Of a stretch of DNA of 64,000 nucleotides, positions 37,300-49,823 are shown one piece after another. A program made the translations under genes and the position numbers. Positions within the stretch are counted from its first letter, which is position 1, and each line of letters opens with the position of its first letter. The stretch covers positions 1-64,000 of the forward strand of contig NZ_MWLK01000026.1 of NCBI RefSeq assembly GCF_002198715.1, written 5' to 3'. The notes under the pieces were generated by a model that saw only the letters and a list, made by a program, of their open reading frames with translations, was not told where the DNA came from and did not search any database. The stretch comes from Rhodomicrobium sp. R_RK_3 (GTDB taxonomy: Bacteria > Pseudomonadota > Alphaproteobacteria > Rhizobiales > Rhodomicrobiaceae).

Positions 37300-37397
37300 G
37301 GAAGAGATACGTTCCCGGTGGTGCGGCTGGCCTTCAAAGCCAGTGGAGGCCGTTTAGAGCGGTCTTTCGTGGGTTCGACTCCCACTCTCTTCCGCCA
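37300..37397 (+). tRNA. selC: tRNA-Sec (UCA anticodon)
   Basis: 98 nt. The 8-bp acceptor stem GGAAGAGA/TCTCTTCC, discriminator G and encoded CCA are visible. The anticodon stem GGCTGGC/GCCAG encloses loop CTTCAAA with anticodon TCA. A long variable arm and the T arm GTGGGTTCGACTCCCAC follow. The extended acceptor stem and large variable arm are diagnostic of tRNA-Sec, which reads UGA. Confidence 0.97.
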
Positions 37398-37423
37398 AAC
37401 CTTCAGCCTTTGCGGAGCACGCC

Positions 37424-37801
37424 ATGCTTCCCGATTTTGACGATTGGATCGTCGAGGAATTCGCGCGCGGGCCGTTTACCGCGCTGATCCTGGTGCTCGA
37501 GGTCGGCGACATCACGGTCGAGCCGGTGGCATCGACCTATCTGCATGTCATCGGCGACGAGGTTGACTGGGCGGCCATGCGCCGCTTGCTGAAGGGCGCG
37601 CCTGGGCGGTGGGACGCGGTGGCGTTCTTCGTTTCGCGCGATCCCGCATCCGGCCCGATTTCCGACCGGCTTGCAAAACTGCGCCTGCTCGACACCGAGG
37701 AGCGCGTCAAGGGCAATCGGCTGGAGCTGAACAAATCCGCCTTCTTCGACAATCGCGGCCGCCGGATGCAGATCGAGGAGGCGGACGAGGTCAAGCATTG
37801 A
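37424..37801 (+). CDS. Conserved hypothetical protein downstream of tRNA-Sec
   Basis: 125 residues, no signal peptide or membrane segment. It shows a mixed alpha/beta pattern (FDDWIVEEFARGPFTALILV, VASTYLHVIGDEVDWAAMRR, WDAVAFFVSRDPASGPISDR) and an acidic, charged C-terminus. I recognise no family. It begins 27 bp after tRNA-Sec, so it may share the transcript. A palindromic repeat follows. Confidence 0.65.
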   Translation: MLPDFDDWIVEEFARGPFTALILVLEVGDITVEPVASTYLHVIGDEVDWAAMRRLLKGAPGRWDAVAFFVSRDPASGPISDRLAKLRLLDTEERVKGNRLELNKSAFFDNRGRRMQIEEADEVKH

Positions 37802-37845
37802 CCGCTGCGTTGGAAACAAAGCCCTGTCCGCTTGCCGCAGCGCAA

Positions 37846-37947
37846 CCTCTCCCTTGGGAGAGGTCGGCGCGAAGCGCCGGGTGAGGGGTTCGTGAGCGAG
37901 CCGTGAGGCACCAACCCCTCACCCTAACCCTCTCCCCAGGGAGAGGG
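37846..37947. repeat. Palindromic intergenic repeat cluster
   Basis: Three nested or adjacent dyads: CCTCTCCC-TT-GGGAGAGG (37846-37863), GGGTGAGGGGTT (37879-37890) with AACCCCTCACCC (37913-37924), and CCCTCTCCC with GGGAGAGGG (37928-37947). It belongs to the same family as 5985-6099 and 44510-44560 and lies between convergent genes, where the hairpins could end both transcripts. Confidence 0.8.
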
Positions 37948-37973
37948 AATCAGGCTGCGGATTGGCCCGCTAC

Positions 37974-38900
37974 TCACCCCTCCGCCGCCATCGGCAGCAC
38001 AGGCAAATACTGCCCGCCCTCTTCGTGCAGGAAGGCCCAGAGCGCGAGCGGCGCGGGCATCAGCCGCTTGTCGGCGTGATGCACCACCCACCATTGCCGC
38101 GTCGCCGGCAGGCCCTCGACGTTCAGCACCGCCAGCCGCTCGATCTCGACCTCCGCCGCGATGGTGTGGCCGGAGATGAAGGCGATGCCGAGCCCGGCCA
38201 TCACCGCCTGCTTGATGGTTTCGTTCGAGGAAATCTCCATGCCCATGCGCGGCGTCCTGCCCGCATCGGCGAAAATCCGCTCCATCAGCATCCGCGTGCC
38301 CGAGCCCTGCTCGCGCATCAGGAAGGTCTCGTCCGCCAGATCGCCGAGCGATAACCCCCGACGCTTGGCCAAAGCATGATCCGGCCGGGCGATGATGACG
38401 TGCGGGTGCTCACCGATCAGCGCGCTGCGGAGGTCGAGATGTTCCGGCGGGCGGCCCATGATGGCGAGGTCGAGCTCGAGGTCGGCCAGGGCGCGGATGG
38501 TGTCGCCGCGATTGCCGACGAACAGCTTCAATTCAACATCGGGCTGCTTGCGCTTGAAGGCGCCGAGGGCTGCGGGCGCGAAATATTTCGCCGTGCTGAC
38601 GACGCCGATGGCGACGGTGCCGCCCTTCAGCCCGCGCATGGCCTTGAAGCCTTCAAGGCAGCTCGCGAGTTCGGCGTCGATCCGCGCCGCGCTCTGCAAA
38701 ATGTGCTGGCCTGCGGCGGTCAGTCTCATGCCTTCGCGCGCACGCTCGAACAGCGCAAGGCCCAGCCCCGCTTCGAGCTGTCTCAACTGGAGGGTGACGG
38801 CGGGCGGCGTGACGCCAAGAATCTCTGCCGCGCCAATGACTTTCCCGGTTTTGGCGATGGCGGAGACAATGCGCAGTTGCCTGAGGCTGATCTCGTGCAT
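37974..38900 (-). CDS. cbbR: CbbR, LysR-type regulator of the Calvin cycle genes
   Basis: 308 residues from ATG 38900 (MHEISLRQLRIVSAIAKTGK). The N-terminal helix-turn-helix (AAEILGVTPPAVTLQLRQLE) and the C-terminal periplasmic-binding-like effector domain are typical of CbbR. It is divergent from fbp and the cbb genes, the classical CbbR position. CbbR proteins sense Calvin cycle intermediates or NADPH and activate the cbb operon. Two dyads in the 150-bp intergenic region are its likely sites. Confidence 0.93.
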   Translation of the reverse strand: MHEISLRQLRIVSAIAKTGKVIGAAEILGVTPPAVTLQLRQLEAGLGLALFERAREGMRLTAAGQHILQSAARIDAELASCLEGFKAMRGLKGGTVAIGVVSTAKYFAPAALGAFKRKQPDVELKLFVGNRGDTIRALADLELDLAIMGRPPEHLDLRSALIGEHPHVIIARPDHALAKRRGLSLGDLADETFLMREQGSGTRMLMERIFADAGRTPRMGMEISSNETIKQAVMAGLGIAFISGHTIAAEVEIERLAVLNVEGLPATRQWWVVHHADKRLMPAPLALWAFLHEEGGQYLPVLPMAAEG

Positions 38901-38904
38901 CGCG

Positions 38905-38974
38905 TATAGTAAGGAAAACTTTGCTATAGGCATAGAACTAATAATTTTACTGAATGCAGCTTTTTTGCAAAGCT
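38905..38974. promoter_or_regulatory. Candidate CbbR binding sites between cbbR and fbp
   Basis: Dyad 1, TATAG-t-AAG-N5-CTT-tg-CTATA (38905-38928), sits next to the cbbR start. Dyad 2, AGCTTT-N5-AAAGCT (38958-38974), lies nearer fbp. Both fit the inverted-repeat, T-N11-A habit of LysR-type operators. The stretch is much more AT-rich than its surroundings. Confidence 0.55.
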
Positions 38975-39051
38975 AACCGTAAACAGTGACCCGGAGGCCG
39001 ATGGCCAAACGGGCCCGGCCGATTTGCTTTTCCATCGGGAGCGGCCAAAAC

Positions 39052-40080
39052 ATGCGTGGTGTCACCACACTCACTTCCTATCTATCCGACTGGTCCGGCA
39101 ACGATCCGGCCAAGTCCGCCGTCGCGAGCGCCGTGCGCGCCGTCGCCGAGGCGTCCGCCGATATCGCCGTGCGGATCGCCCGCGGGCCGCTCGAGGGCCA
39201 GCTCGGGGAAAAGCTCGGCGCCAACGAAGATGGCGACAGCCAGACCAAGCTCGATGTGTGGGCCAATGACCGCGTCATCGCCTCGCTGCGCGATGCGCCG
39301 GTTGCGCTGATCGCCTCCGAGGAACTGCGCCAGCCGCTCGAGCTGCAATCGGACGGGCTGCTCGCCATCGCCATCGACCCGCTGGACGGCTCCTCCAACA
39401 TCGACACCAACGTCTCCATCGGCACGATCTTCTCGGTGCTGCCCGCCGCCGGCCAGGCCAGCTTCGCCCAGCCCGGTTCGGCCCAGCTCGCCGCCGGCTA
39501 TGTGATCTACGGGCCGCAATGCGCGCTGGTGCTGACCATGGGCGAGGGCACGCTGCTCTTCACCCTCGACCGCGACGCCAGGCAATTCCGCTTCACCGCC
39601 GACCGGCTGGCGATCGCGCCCGACACCAACGAATACGCCATCAACGCCTCCAACTACCGCCATTGGAGCGATGCGGTGCGCTCCTATATCGACGACTGCC
39701 TGGCGGGGGTCGAAGGTCCGCGCGGCTCGGATGTGAACATGCGCTGGATCGCCTCGCTGGTTGCCGAGTGCCACCGCATCCTGGCGCGCGGCGGCGTCTT
39801 CCTCTACCCGGCCGATGCCCGCAAGGGCTACGAAAAGGGCCGGCTGCGGCTGGTCTACGAGGCCAATCCGATCGCCTTCCTGATCGAGCAGGCCGGCGGC
39901 AAGGCCTTCGACGGCCAGACCCGCATCCTCGACATCGTGCCGGAGGCCGTGCATCAGCGCACGCCGCTGATCTTCGGCTCGGCCGGCGAGATCGACCGCA
40001 TCGGCCGCTACAAGGCCGACCCCAACTCGACTTTCGAACGCTCGCCCCTATTCGCCCGCCGCGGCTTGTTGCGTGCCTGA
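39052..40080 (+). CDS. cbbF: Class I fructose-1,6-bisphosphatase
   Basis: 342 residues from ATG 39052; an in-frame ATG at 39001 preceded closely by GGAGG would add 17 residues. The enzyme removes the 1-phosphate from fructose bisphosphate (and often sedoheptulose bisphosphate) in RuBP regeneration. The metal-binding motif AIDPLDGSSNID and the substrate-binding region (DARKGYEKGRLRLVYEANPI) with GGKAFDG are present. It is the first gene of the cbb group under CbbR control. Confidence 0.95.
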   Translation: MRGVTTLTSYLSDWSGNDPAKSAVASAVRAVAEASADIAVRIARGPLEGQLGEKLGANEDGDSQTKLDVWANDRVIASLRDAPVALIASEELRQPLELQSDGLLAIAIDPLDGSSNIDTNVSIGTIFSVLPAAGQASFAQPGSAQLAAGYVIYGPQCALVLTMGEGTLLFTLDRDARQFRFTADRLAIAPDTNEYAINASNYRHWSDAVRSYIDDCLAGVEGPRGSDVNMRWIASLVAECHRILARGGVFLYPADARKGYEKGRLRLVYEANPIAFLIEQAGGKAFDGQTRILDIVPEAVHQRTPLIFGSAGEIDRIGRYKADPNSTFERSPLFARRGLLRA

Positions 40081-40098
40081 GGCACTGGAGGACTGATC

Positions 40099-40973
40099 GT
40101 GTCGCAGAAGCATCCCATCATTTCGGTCACCGGTTCGTCCGGCGCGGGCACCTCGACGGTCAAGCACACGTTCGAGCAGATCTTCCGCCGTGAAGGCGTC
40201 AAGGCGGCGATGATCGAAGGTGATGCTTTTCACAGCTATGACCGGGCCCAGATGCGGGCGGCGATGGCTGAGGCGGCCGAAAACGGCAATGCCCATTTCA
40301 GCCATTTCGGCCCCGAGGCCAATCTGTTCGAGGCGCTGGAAGAGACCTTCCGCACCTATGCCGAAACGGGCGGCGGGCGCACGCGCTATTACATCCATGA
40401 CGAGCGCGAGTCCAAGCTGCACGGCGCGCCGCCAGGCACATTCACCGAATGGCACGACATGCCGCCGAATACGGATCTGCTATTCTACGAGGGCCTGCAT
40501 GGCGCGGTGGTGACCAAGGGCGTCGACATCGCCCGCCACGCCGATCTGAAGATCGGAGTTGTGCCGGTCATCAATCTGGAATGGATCCAGAAAATCCACC
40601 GGGACAAGGAATCGCGCGGCCATTCGGCCGAGGCCGTGACCCAGACTATCCTGCGGCGGATGCCAGACTATGTGAACTATATCTGCCCGCAATTCACCCA
40701 CACCGACATCAACTTCCAGCGCGTGCCGACGGTCGATACCTCGAACCCGTTCATCGCGCGCTGGATTCCGACGCTGGACGAGTCGCTGGTGGTCATCCGC
40801 TTCCGCAATCCGCGCGGCATCGACTTCCCTTATCTCGTCGCCATGCTGCCCGACAGCTTCATGTCGCGCGCCAATTCCATCGTCATCCCCGGCGGCAAGC
40901 TGGATCTGGCCATGCAGCTCATCCTGACGCCGATGATCATGAAGCTGGTCGAGCGCAAAAGAAGGGCAGGCTA

Positions 40974-40974
<1 letters not shown>
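40099..40974 (+). CDS. cbbP: Phosphoribulokinase
   Basis: 291 residues, GGAGG upstream. It phosphorylates ribulose 5-phosphate to RuBP, the committed Calvin cycle step. The P-loop [20 protein letters not shown], the acidic [14 protein letters not shown] region, YEGLHGA and [13 protein letters not shown] identify the proteobacterial octameric type. The stop codon overlaps the next start (TAATG), giving coupling to transketolase. Confidence 0.97.
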
Positions 40975-44502
<3,528 letters not shown>

Positions 44503-44509
44503 TCCCAAA

Positions 44510-44560
44510 CCCCTCACCCGGTCGCCTTCGGCGCCCGCCCTCTCCCACAAGGGGGAGGGC
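44510..44560. repeat. Palindromic repeat in the cbbL-cbbS gap
   Basis: CCCCTCACCC (44510) is followed by hairpin GCCCTCTCCC-ACAA-GGGGGAGGGC (44537-44560) and a run of A that merges into the cbbS ribosome site AAGGA. In mRNA the stem would stand 6-18 nt ahead of the cbbS start region, where it could stabilise the upstream message or affect cbbS translation. Confidence 0.75.
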
Positions 44561-44578
44561 AAAAAAAGGAACCCGACG

Positions 44579-44998
44579 ATGAGAGTCACCCAAGGCACGT
44601 TCTCCTTCCTGCCCGACCTGACGGACGATCAGATCAAGAAGCAGATCCAGTACTGCATGGACCACGGCTGGGCCGTGAACCTGGAATTCACCGACGACCC
44701 GCATCCCCGCAACACCTATTGGGAGATGTGGGGCCTGCCGATGTTCGACACCAAGGACCCGGCCGCCGTGATGCTGGAGCTGGCCGAATGCCGCAAGGTC
44801 TATGGCGGGCGCATGTATATCCGCCTGTCGGCCTTCGACTCCTCGCATGGCTGGGAGTCGGTCAAACTGTCCTTCATCGTCGACCGGCCCGCCAACGAGC
44901 CGGGCTTCATGCTCGAGCGCCAGGAGCGCGCCGGCCGCAAAATCGCCTATACGACGCGCTCCTACGCCGTGAACAAGCCGCAGGGGGAGCGGTACTGA
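44579..44998 (+). CDS. cbbS: RuBisCO small subunit
   Basis: 139 residues, AAGGA 8 nt upstream. TQGTFSFLPDLTDDQIKKQI, the EFTDDPHPRNTYWEMWGLP block and the C-terminal extension after SFIVDRP give the red-type small subunit (about 138 residues, with the extra C-terminal beta-hairpin that replaces the betaA-betaB loop of green-type enzymes). It caps the L8S8 holoenzyme. A long inverted repeat lies between it and cbbX. Confidence 0.97.
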   Translation: MRVTQGTFSFLPDLTDDQIKKQIQYCMDHGWAVNLEFTDDPHPRNTYWEMWGLPMFDTKDPAAVMLELAECRKVYGGRMYIRLSAFDSSHGWESVKLSFIVDRPANEPGFMLERQERAGRKIAYTTRSYAVNKPQGERY

Positions 44999-45040
44999 GA
45001 CTCCGTGCGGGGCACACAACGCCCCGCAAATTCCAATCTT

Positions 45041-45147
45041 CGAAATCCCCGCGAAGGCGGGGATCCAGTATTCACAAACTCGAATAGGCGTTCTGCCTAT
45101 CCGTACGTACTGCGGCCTACTGGATCCCCGCCTTCGCGGGGATTTCG
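45041..45147. repeat. 30-bp inverted repeat pair (CCCCGCGAAGGCGGGG type)
   Basis: Positions 45041-45070 and 45118-45147 are perfect reverse complements over 30 bp. Each arm contains its own palindrome CCCCGCGAAGGCGGGG and the GATCCAGTA tail. The same unit recurs at 47006-47120 and, shortened, at 54296-54312, so this is a dispersed mobile-like intergenic repeat. It separates cbbS and cbbX. Confidence 0.85.
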
Positions 45148-45224
45148 TCCGAGGTTGACGGGAGACAAACTGAATCCCCGCAAGCCGAATGCCCTGCCTG
45201 CCCATTCAAGAAGCGAGGCAAGCC

Positions 45225-46166
45225 ATGTCTACAAAGGAATCCGCCGGTCTTCCCGAACCGGCCCTGCCGCAATCCGTCAATCTGCGCCAGGAATATGCCG
45301 AGACCGGCCTCGCGGACATCCTCGATCAGCTCGACCGCGAACTCGTCGGCCTGCTGCCGGTCAAGACCCGCATCCGCGAAATCGCCGCGCTGCTGCTCGT
45401 CGACCGCGTCCGCCGCCGCATGGGCCTGACCGTCGAGACGCCGACCTTGCATATGAGCTTCACCGGCAATCCCGGCACCGGCAAGACCACCGTCGCCATG
45501 CGCATGGCCGACATCCTGCACCGGCTCGGCTATGTCCGCAAAGGCCATCTGGTCTCGGTGACGCGCGACGATCTCGTCGGCCAGTACATCGGGCACACGG
45601 CTCCGAAGACCAAGGAAATCCTCAAAAAGGCGATGGGCGGCGTCTTGTTCATCGACGAGGCCTATTACCTCTACCGCCAGGAAAACGAGCGCGATTACGG
45701 CCAGGAGGCCATCGAAATCCTCTTGCAGGTCATGGAAAATCAGCGCGAAGACCTGGTCGTCATCCTCGCCGGCTATGGCGACCGCATGGACAAGTTCTTC
45801 CGCTCCAACCCGGGCTTCCGCTCGCGCATCGCCCACCACATCGATTTTCCCGATTATTCAGACGACGAATTACTACGTATTGCGGAAATTATGCTGGCCA
45901 AACAGAATTACAGATTGAGCCCGGATGGGCACGACGCACTGATCGCCTATATCGAAGCGCGCAAGGGCCAGCCGCTCTTCGCCAATGCGCGCTCGATCCG
46001 CAATGCGCTCGACCGGGCGCGGCTGCGGCAAGCCAACCGCATTTTCGCCAGCGATGGCGCGATTGCCATCGACACGCTGTCGATCATCGACGCGCCGGAC
46101 ATTCTGGCGAGCCGCGTTCTGAAGAACGCCAATGGCGCCGACACGAGCGACGCCGGCAAGGAATAA
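45225..46166 (+). CDS. cbbX: CbbX, AAA+ RuBisCO activase (red type)
   Basis: 313 residues from ATG 45225 (GAGG 7 nt upstream). CbbX hexamers pull on the RuBisCO large-subunit C-terminus to release inhibitory sugar phosphates. Walker A is [17 protein letters not shown], Walker [15 protein letters not shown], and the sensor region includes [19 protein letters not shown]. The N-terminal [20 protein letters not shown] is characteristic of the family. Confidence 0.97.
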   Translation: MSTKESAGLPEPALPQSVNLRQEYAETGLADILDQLDRELVGLLPVKTRIREIAALLLVDRVRRRMGLTVETPTLHMSFTGNPGTGKTTVAMRMADILHRLGYVRKGHLVSVTRDDLVGQYIGHTAPKTKEILKKAMGGVLFIDEAYYLYRQENERDYGQEAIEILLQVMENQREDLVVILAGYGDRMDKFFRSNPGFRSRIAHHIDFPDYSDDELLRIAEIMLAKQNYRLSPDGHDALIAYIEARKGQPLFANARSIRNALDRARLRQANRIFASDGAIAIDTLSIIDAPDILASRVLKNANGADTSDAGKE

Positions 46167-46187
46167 GCCTGTTGCCCGGGAGGCCGA

Positions 46188-46973
46188 ATGCTCCAAGCCA
46201 TCATTTTCGACGTCGACGGCACGCTCGCCGAAACCGAGGAGGTGCATCGCGCGGCCTTCAACCGCGCCTTCGCCGACGCCGGCCTCGACTGGCATTGGAG
46301 CGAGGCTCTGTATGGCGACCTGCTGAAAGTGACGGGCGGCAAGGAGCGGCTGGCCTTCTATATCGACATGACGGGCGGGCTCGGCATGAGCGTTATCGGG
46401 GTCGAGAGGTTGATCGCGGACCTCCACCGCTGCAAGACGGCGATCTATGCGCAGATGATGTCGGACGGCCAGATCAAGCTGCGGCCGGGCGTCGCCGAGC
46501 TGATCGAGGGCGCGCTGACCGACGATATTCGCCTCGCCATCGCCACCACGACGAGCCGGCCGAATGTCGATGCGCTGCTCCGAAGCACGCTCGGCGCGGA
46601 CGGCGCCGGAGCGTTCGAGGTGATCGCCGCCGGCGAAAGCGTGCCTCGCAAGAAGCCCGCGCCGGACGTGTTCGTGGCGACCCTCGCCGGTTTGGGATTG
46701 CCGCCCGAGAATTGCCTCGCCATCGAGGATTCGGAGAACGGTCTGCGCTCGGCCATCGGCGCGGGTCTGGCGACGCTGGTTACGCCAAGCCATTATTCGC
46801 GCGGCGAGAATTTCGCTGGCGCGGCCCGCGTGGTGGAGGCGCTGCCTGCCCTCGCCGAGCCGAACCGCTCCGCCGCCACGCCATCGCCCGCGCAGCTCAT
46901 CGACGCGATCCGGGCGCTGCATCGAAGTTTCCTCGGCCGGCCCGCAGGACATGCCTTCGCGGCGGCGTTTTAA
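46188..46973 (+). CDS. cbbY: CbbY, HAD-family sugar-phosphate phosphatase
   Basis: 261 residues, GGGAGG 5 nt upstream, 21 bp after cbbX. CbbY removes xylulose-1,5-bisphosphate, a misfire product that inhibits RuBisCO. HAD motif 1 IIFDVDGTLAETEEVHR, motif 2 IATTTSR, motif 3 lysine KKPAPDVFV and motif 4 CLAIEDSENGL are all intact. The final ~40 residues extend past the HAD fold. Confidence 0.93.
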   Translation: MLQAIIFDVDGTLAETEEVHRAAFNRAFADAGLDWHWSEALYGDLLKVTGGKERLAFYIDMTGGLGMSVIGVERLIADLHRCKTAIYAQMMSDGQIKLRPGVAELIEGALTDDIRLAIATTTSRPNVDALLRSTLGADGAGAFEVIAAGESVPRKKPAPDVFVATLAGLGLPPENCLAIEDSENGLRSAIGAGLATLVTPSHYSRGENFAGAARVVEALPALAEPNRSAATPSPAQLIDAIRALHRSFLGRPAGHAFAAAF

Positions 46974-47005
46974 AGGGGCGCTCACACGGGTGCAAAGACA
47001 CCGGG

Positions 47006-47120
47006 TTTTGTCATCCCCGCGAAAGCGGGTATCCAGTAAAGGGCAAACTTCGCCTGAGGCTGCGCCCTAAACGCGGATGCTGTGGCGTATTGGATCCCCG
47101 CTTTCGCGGGGATGACAAAA
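47006..47120. repeat. 33-bp inverted repeat pair (same family as 45041-45147)
   Basis: TTTTGTCATCCCCGCGAAAG... (47006-47038) and its near-perfect reverse complement ending GATGACAAAA (47088-47120) flank about 50 bp. Each arm is itself a CCCCGC/GCGGGG palindrome. The unit lies between cbbY and gph; the rest of 46974-47270 holds nothing I can identify. Confidence 0.82.
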
Positions 47121-47270
47121 GACTTAGGCCCTCTGAGCAGATCGCGCGCGCCCATGCCGCGCATAAGTGGTTAGGCAGTCTGAGCATTTCCGGTTAGTGA
47201 ATACCGGCCTCCCGCCCTTGCGGGGAATACGACCAGTGCATCACGCCACACAAAATCGGCCCCGGCATCC

Positions 47271-47954
47271 ATGGCGCAACCCGCACCGAAACCGCCCCTC
47301 ACCGTCGTCTTCGACCTCGACGGCACGCTTGCACACACCTCGCCCGACATCGCCGCCGCGCTGAACGCGACCCTGGACGATCTCGGCCGCCATGTCGGCC
47401 TTGCCGAGACCGAGCGCATGGTCGGCGGCGGCCTCGACGCGCTGCTGCGCAAAGCGTTGCTGGCGACGGGACTGGAATTGGACGAGGCCGAGACCGAGGC
47501 CGCTTTCGCCCGGCTGATGGCCCATTACCGCGCCGCGCCCGCGCCCCGGACGGTGCTGCATAACTGGGTCGCCGAGACCATGATCGGCCTGCATGGCGAG
47601 GGCGCGCGGATCGCCGTCTGCAGCAACAAGGCGGAGGATCTGGTCTTGCAGATCCTTGATGCGCTGGATGTCGCGCGCTGGATGCACGCCGTCGTCGGCC
47701 ACGTCCCCGGCCGCGGGATCAAGCCCGATGCCGAGCCCCTGCTGCTGGCCATCCGCGACGCCGGGGGCGAGGTTTCGCGCGCCGTGCTGGTCGGCGATTC
47801 CGGCGCCGATGTCGGTTCGGCCCGCGCGGCCGGCATCCCCGTCATTCTGGTCCCGCACGGCTATGGCAGCCGCGACATTCGCACGTTAGGCGCCGACCGG
47901 ATCGTCACGAACGCCGCGGAATTGCGCGCCGCAATCGCGGAGCTGACGGGCTGA
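47271..47954 (+). CDS. gph: Phosphoglycolate phosphatase (CbbZ/Gph)
   Basis: 227 residues. It dephosphorylates 2-phosphoglycolate formed by the oxygenase activity of RuBisCO. HAD motif 1 VVFDLDGTLAHTSPDIAAAL, motif 2 IAVCSNKAEDL, motif 3 lysine near GRGIKPDAEPL and motif 4 VGDSGADVGSARAAG are present. It lies about 300 bp after cbbY beyond a repeat and may have its own promoter. Confidence 0.92.
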   Translation: MAQPAPKPPLTVVFDLDGTLAHTSPDIAAALNATLDDLGRHVGLAETERMVGGGLDALLRKALLATGLELDEAETEAAFARLMAHYRAAPAPRTVLHNWVAETMIGLHGEGARIAVCSNKAEDLVLQILDALDVARWMHAVVGHVPGRGIKPDAEPLLLAIRDAGGEVSRAVLVGDSGADVGSARAAGIPVILVPHGYGSRDIRTLGADRIVTNAAELRAAIAELTG

Positions 47955-48182
47955 ATGCGACGCCGACGTCCGCTCGGATTGTGAGCGTGCCCTCGCCTCC
48001 TCGCGTATCTCTCATCCGTCGCCCCGGCCGTCAGAGCCGGGGCCAACTCGCCTCTCCTCTTGCCGCTGCGCTTGCGGATGCGGGATTGGTCCCGGCTCAC
48101 CGCTTTGCGGCGTCCGGGACGACGGAGGACCGGAGAGCCGCGCGCCGAGGCTGCGGTCCGACCGCGCCCGGCCGCCCCGGCC
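47955..48182. other. Intergenic region with strong hairpin between convergent genes
   Basis: GCCCCGGC-N7-GCCGGGGC (48021-48043) is a perfect 8-bp stem; no T-run follows on either strand. The remaining ~150 bp are GC-rich without a credible gene. It may be another degraded copy of a dispersed repeat. Confidence 0.5.
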
Positions 48183-48848
48183 TCACTTCCGGAACGCGTT
48201 GGCCAGAAACTGGCCGCCGAACTCCAGCGCCTCGCCGTCGATGCCGTGCGGCAGGCCCGGCCGCACATGCCATTCCACCGCGACGCCTTCCCCAGCGAGC
48301 GCCGCGCGCGCCTGATGCAGCGCGGCGACCGGGATCACATCGTCGCTGTCGCCATGGACGAGCAGCACCGGCGGCCGCGCCCGGATGTCCGCCCGCAGCC
48401 GGCCCGGCTCGACCAGCATCCCCGAATAGCCGACGATCCCGGCCATCGGCTTTGCCCGCCGCAAGCCGACATGCAGGGCCATCATCGTGCCCTGGCTGAA
48501 GCCGACCAGCGCCAGCGCCTCGTCGCCGAGGCCCAGCGCCGCCAGTTCATCGTCCAGAAAAGCATTGAGCGCCGGACCGGCGGCCTGCACGCCGTGCCAG
48601 CGCTCCTGCGGGTCGCGCATGGTCAGCGGGAACCATTGCCGGCCGCCGTAGCCGCCGGGCAGCCGCTCGGGCGCGTGCGGCGAGACAAAAGCCGCGTCGG
48701 GCAAGAGACCGCGCCAGTGCTGGCCGAGGTCGATCAGGTCCTGGCCGTCCGCGCCATAGCCGTGCAGGAACACCACCAATTGCTTCGCCGCGCCGCCGGA
48801 AGCGGGCATGATGCGGGGGCCGTCGAGTTTTGGCAGGCTTGCGGTCAT
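48183..48848 (-). CDS. Alpha/beta hydrolase of the phospholipase/carboxylesterase (YpfH-like) family
   Basis: 221 residues from ATG 48848 (GAGGAAA upstream). LVVFLHGYGADGQDLIDLG, the nucleophile elbow LVGFSQGTMMAL, the Asp in LLVHGDSDDVIP and the His in GLPHGIDGE form the triad. This family hydrolyses short acyl esters or thioesters; the natural substrate is unknown. It is divergent from gluQRS. Confidence 0.9.
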   Translation of the reverse strand: MTASLPKLDGPRIMPASGGAAKQLVVFLHGYGADGQDLIDLGQHWRGLLPDAAFVSPHAPERLPGGYGGRQWFPLTMRDPQERWHGVQAAGPALNAFLDDELAALGLGDEALALVGFSQGTMMALHVGLRRAKPMAGIVGYSGMLVEPGRLRADIRARPPVLLVHGDSDDVIPVAALHQARAALAGEGVAVEWHVRPGLPHGIDGEALEFGGQFLANAFRK

Positions 48849-48923
48849 GGCTGTTTCCTCGGCTGCGGAATGATCCGGTAAGCCGCATATTGCAGAATTT
48901 TCCTCAAGGGTGAAGATGGAGCC

Positions 48924-49823
48924 ATGCTGAGCGCCCGATCCGTTTTCCGCTTCGCGCCGAGCCCGAACGGTTTTCTGCATCTCGGCCACGCCTTCTCGGC
49001 GCTGTTCACCCATGCCATGGCGGCGCGCCATGGCGGGCGCTTCCTGTTGCGCATCGAGGATATCGACCGCGAGCGGTCGCGTCCTGACTATGAAGCCGCG
49101 ATCCTCGACGATCTGGCCTGGCTCGGCCTCGATTGGGAGCGGCCGGTGCGCCGCCAGTCGGAGCATTTCGACCTCTATTCCGAGGCCATCGGCAAGCTGA
49201 CGGCGCTCGGGTTGATCTATCCTTGCTTCGCCACGCGCCGTGACATCGCCCAGGCCTTCGAGGCCAGAGGCGCCGCCGCGCCGCGCGATCCGGAGGGCGT
49301 GCCGGTCTATCCCGGCCTCTACCGCGACCTGTCGCACGAGGAAAGCGCCGCCCGGATCGCGGCGGGCGAGGCTTACGCCTTGCGGCTGGACATGGGCAAG
49401 GCGGCCGCTCTTGCGCGGGAAATTCATGGCGGTCCGCTGACATATCGCAGCTTCGACGCGCGCGGGGCGGAGGCGGCGACCCGGGCCGACCCGGAGCGCT
49501 GGGGCGACATCGTGCTGGCGCGCAAGGATGTGCCCGCCAGCTATCATATCGCGGTCGTCACGGATGATGCGCTGCAGGGCGTCACCCATGTCACGCGCGG
49601 CCTCGACCTGATCGCGGCGACTGACATCCACCGCCTGCTGCAGGTGCTGCTCGGCCTGCCGGAGCCGCTTTACTGGCATCACCGCCTCATTGTCGACAAT
49701 TCGGGCCGCAAATTGTCCAAGTCGCACCGTGACAAGAGCCTGCGCAGCCTGCGCGCCGAGGATGTTACGCCGGAAGCGGTCAAGGAACTGGTGGGCTTTT
49801 CAGGCGAGAAATGGTTAGAGTAG
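48924..49823 (+). CDS. gluQRS: Glutamyl-Q tRNA(Asp) synthetase
   Basis: 299 residues. It attaches glutamate to queuosine in the tRNA-Asp anticodon. FRFAPSPNGFLHLGHAFSAL is the HIGH-class signature, FLLRIEDIDRERSRPDYE binds substrate, and RKLSKSHRDKSLRSL is the KMSKS-type loop. The C-terminal anticodon-binding domain of GluRS is absent, as expected. Of the zinc ligands known from E. coli GluQRS (C-x-C ... Y-x3-C), only one cysteine (YPCFATRRD) is visible, so the zinc site is probably lost. Confidence 0.93.
   Translation: MLSARSVFRFAPSPNGFLHLGHAFSALFTHAMAARHGGRFLLRIEDIDRERSRPDYEAAILDDLAWLGLDWERPVRRQSEHFDLYSEAIGKLTALGLIYPCFATRRDIAQAFEARGAAAPRDPEGVPVYPGLYRDLSHEESAARIAAGEAYALRLDMGKAAALAREIHGGPLTYRSFDARGAEAATRADPERWGDIVLARKDVPASYHIAVVTDDALQGVTHVTRGLDLIAATDIHRLLQVLLGLPEPLYWHHRLIVDNSGRKLSKSHRDKSLRSLRAEDVTPEAVKELVGFSGEKWLE

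Noticed and set aside
45041-47120. Repeats in the cbb region as a CRISPR array
   Set aside because: They are inverted pairs of palindromes at only three sites, without regular spacers or cas genes.
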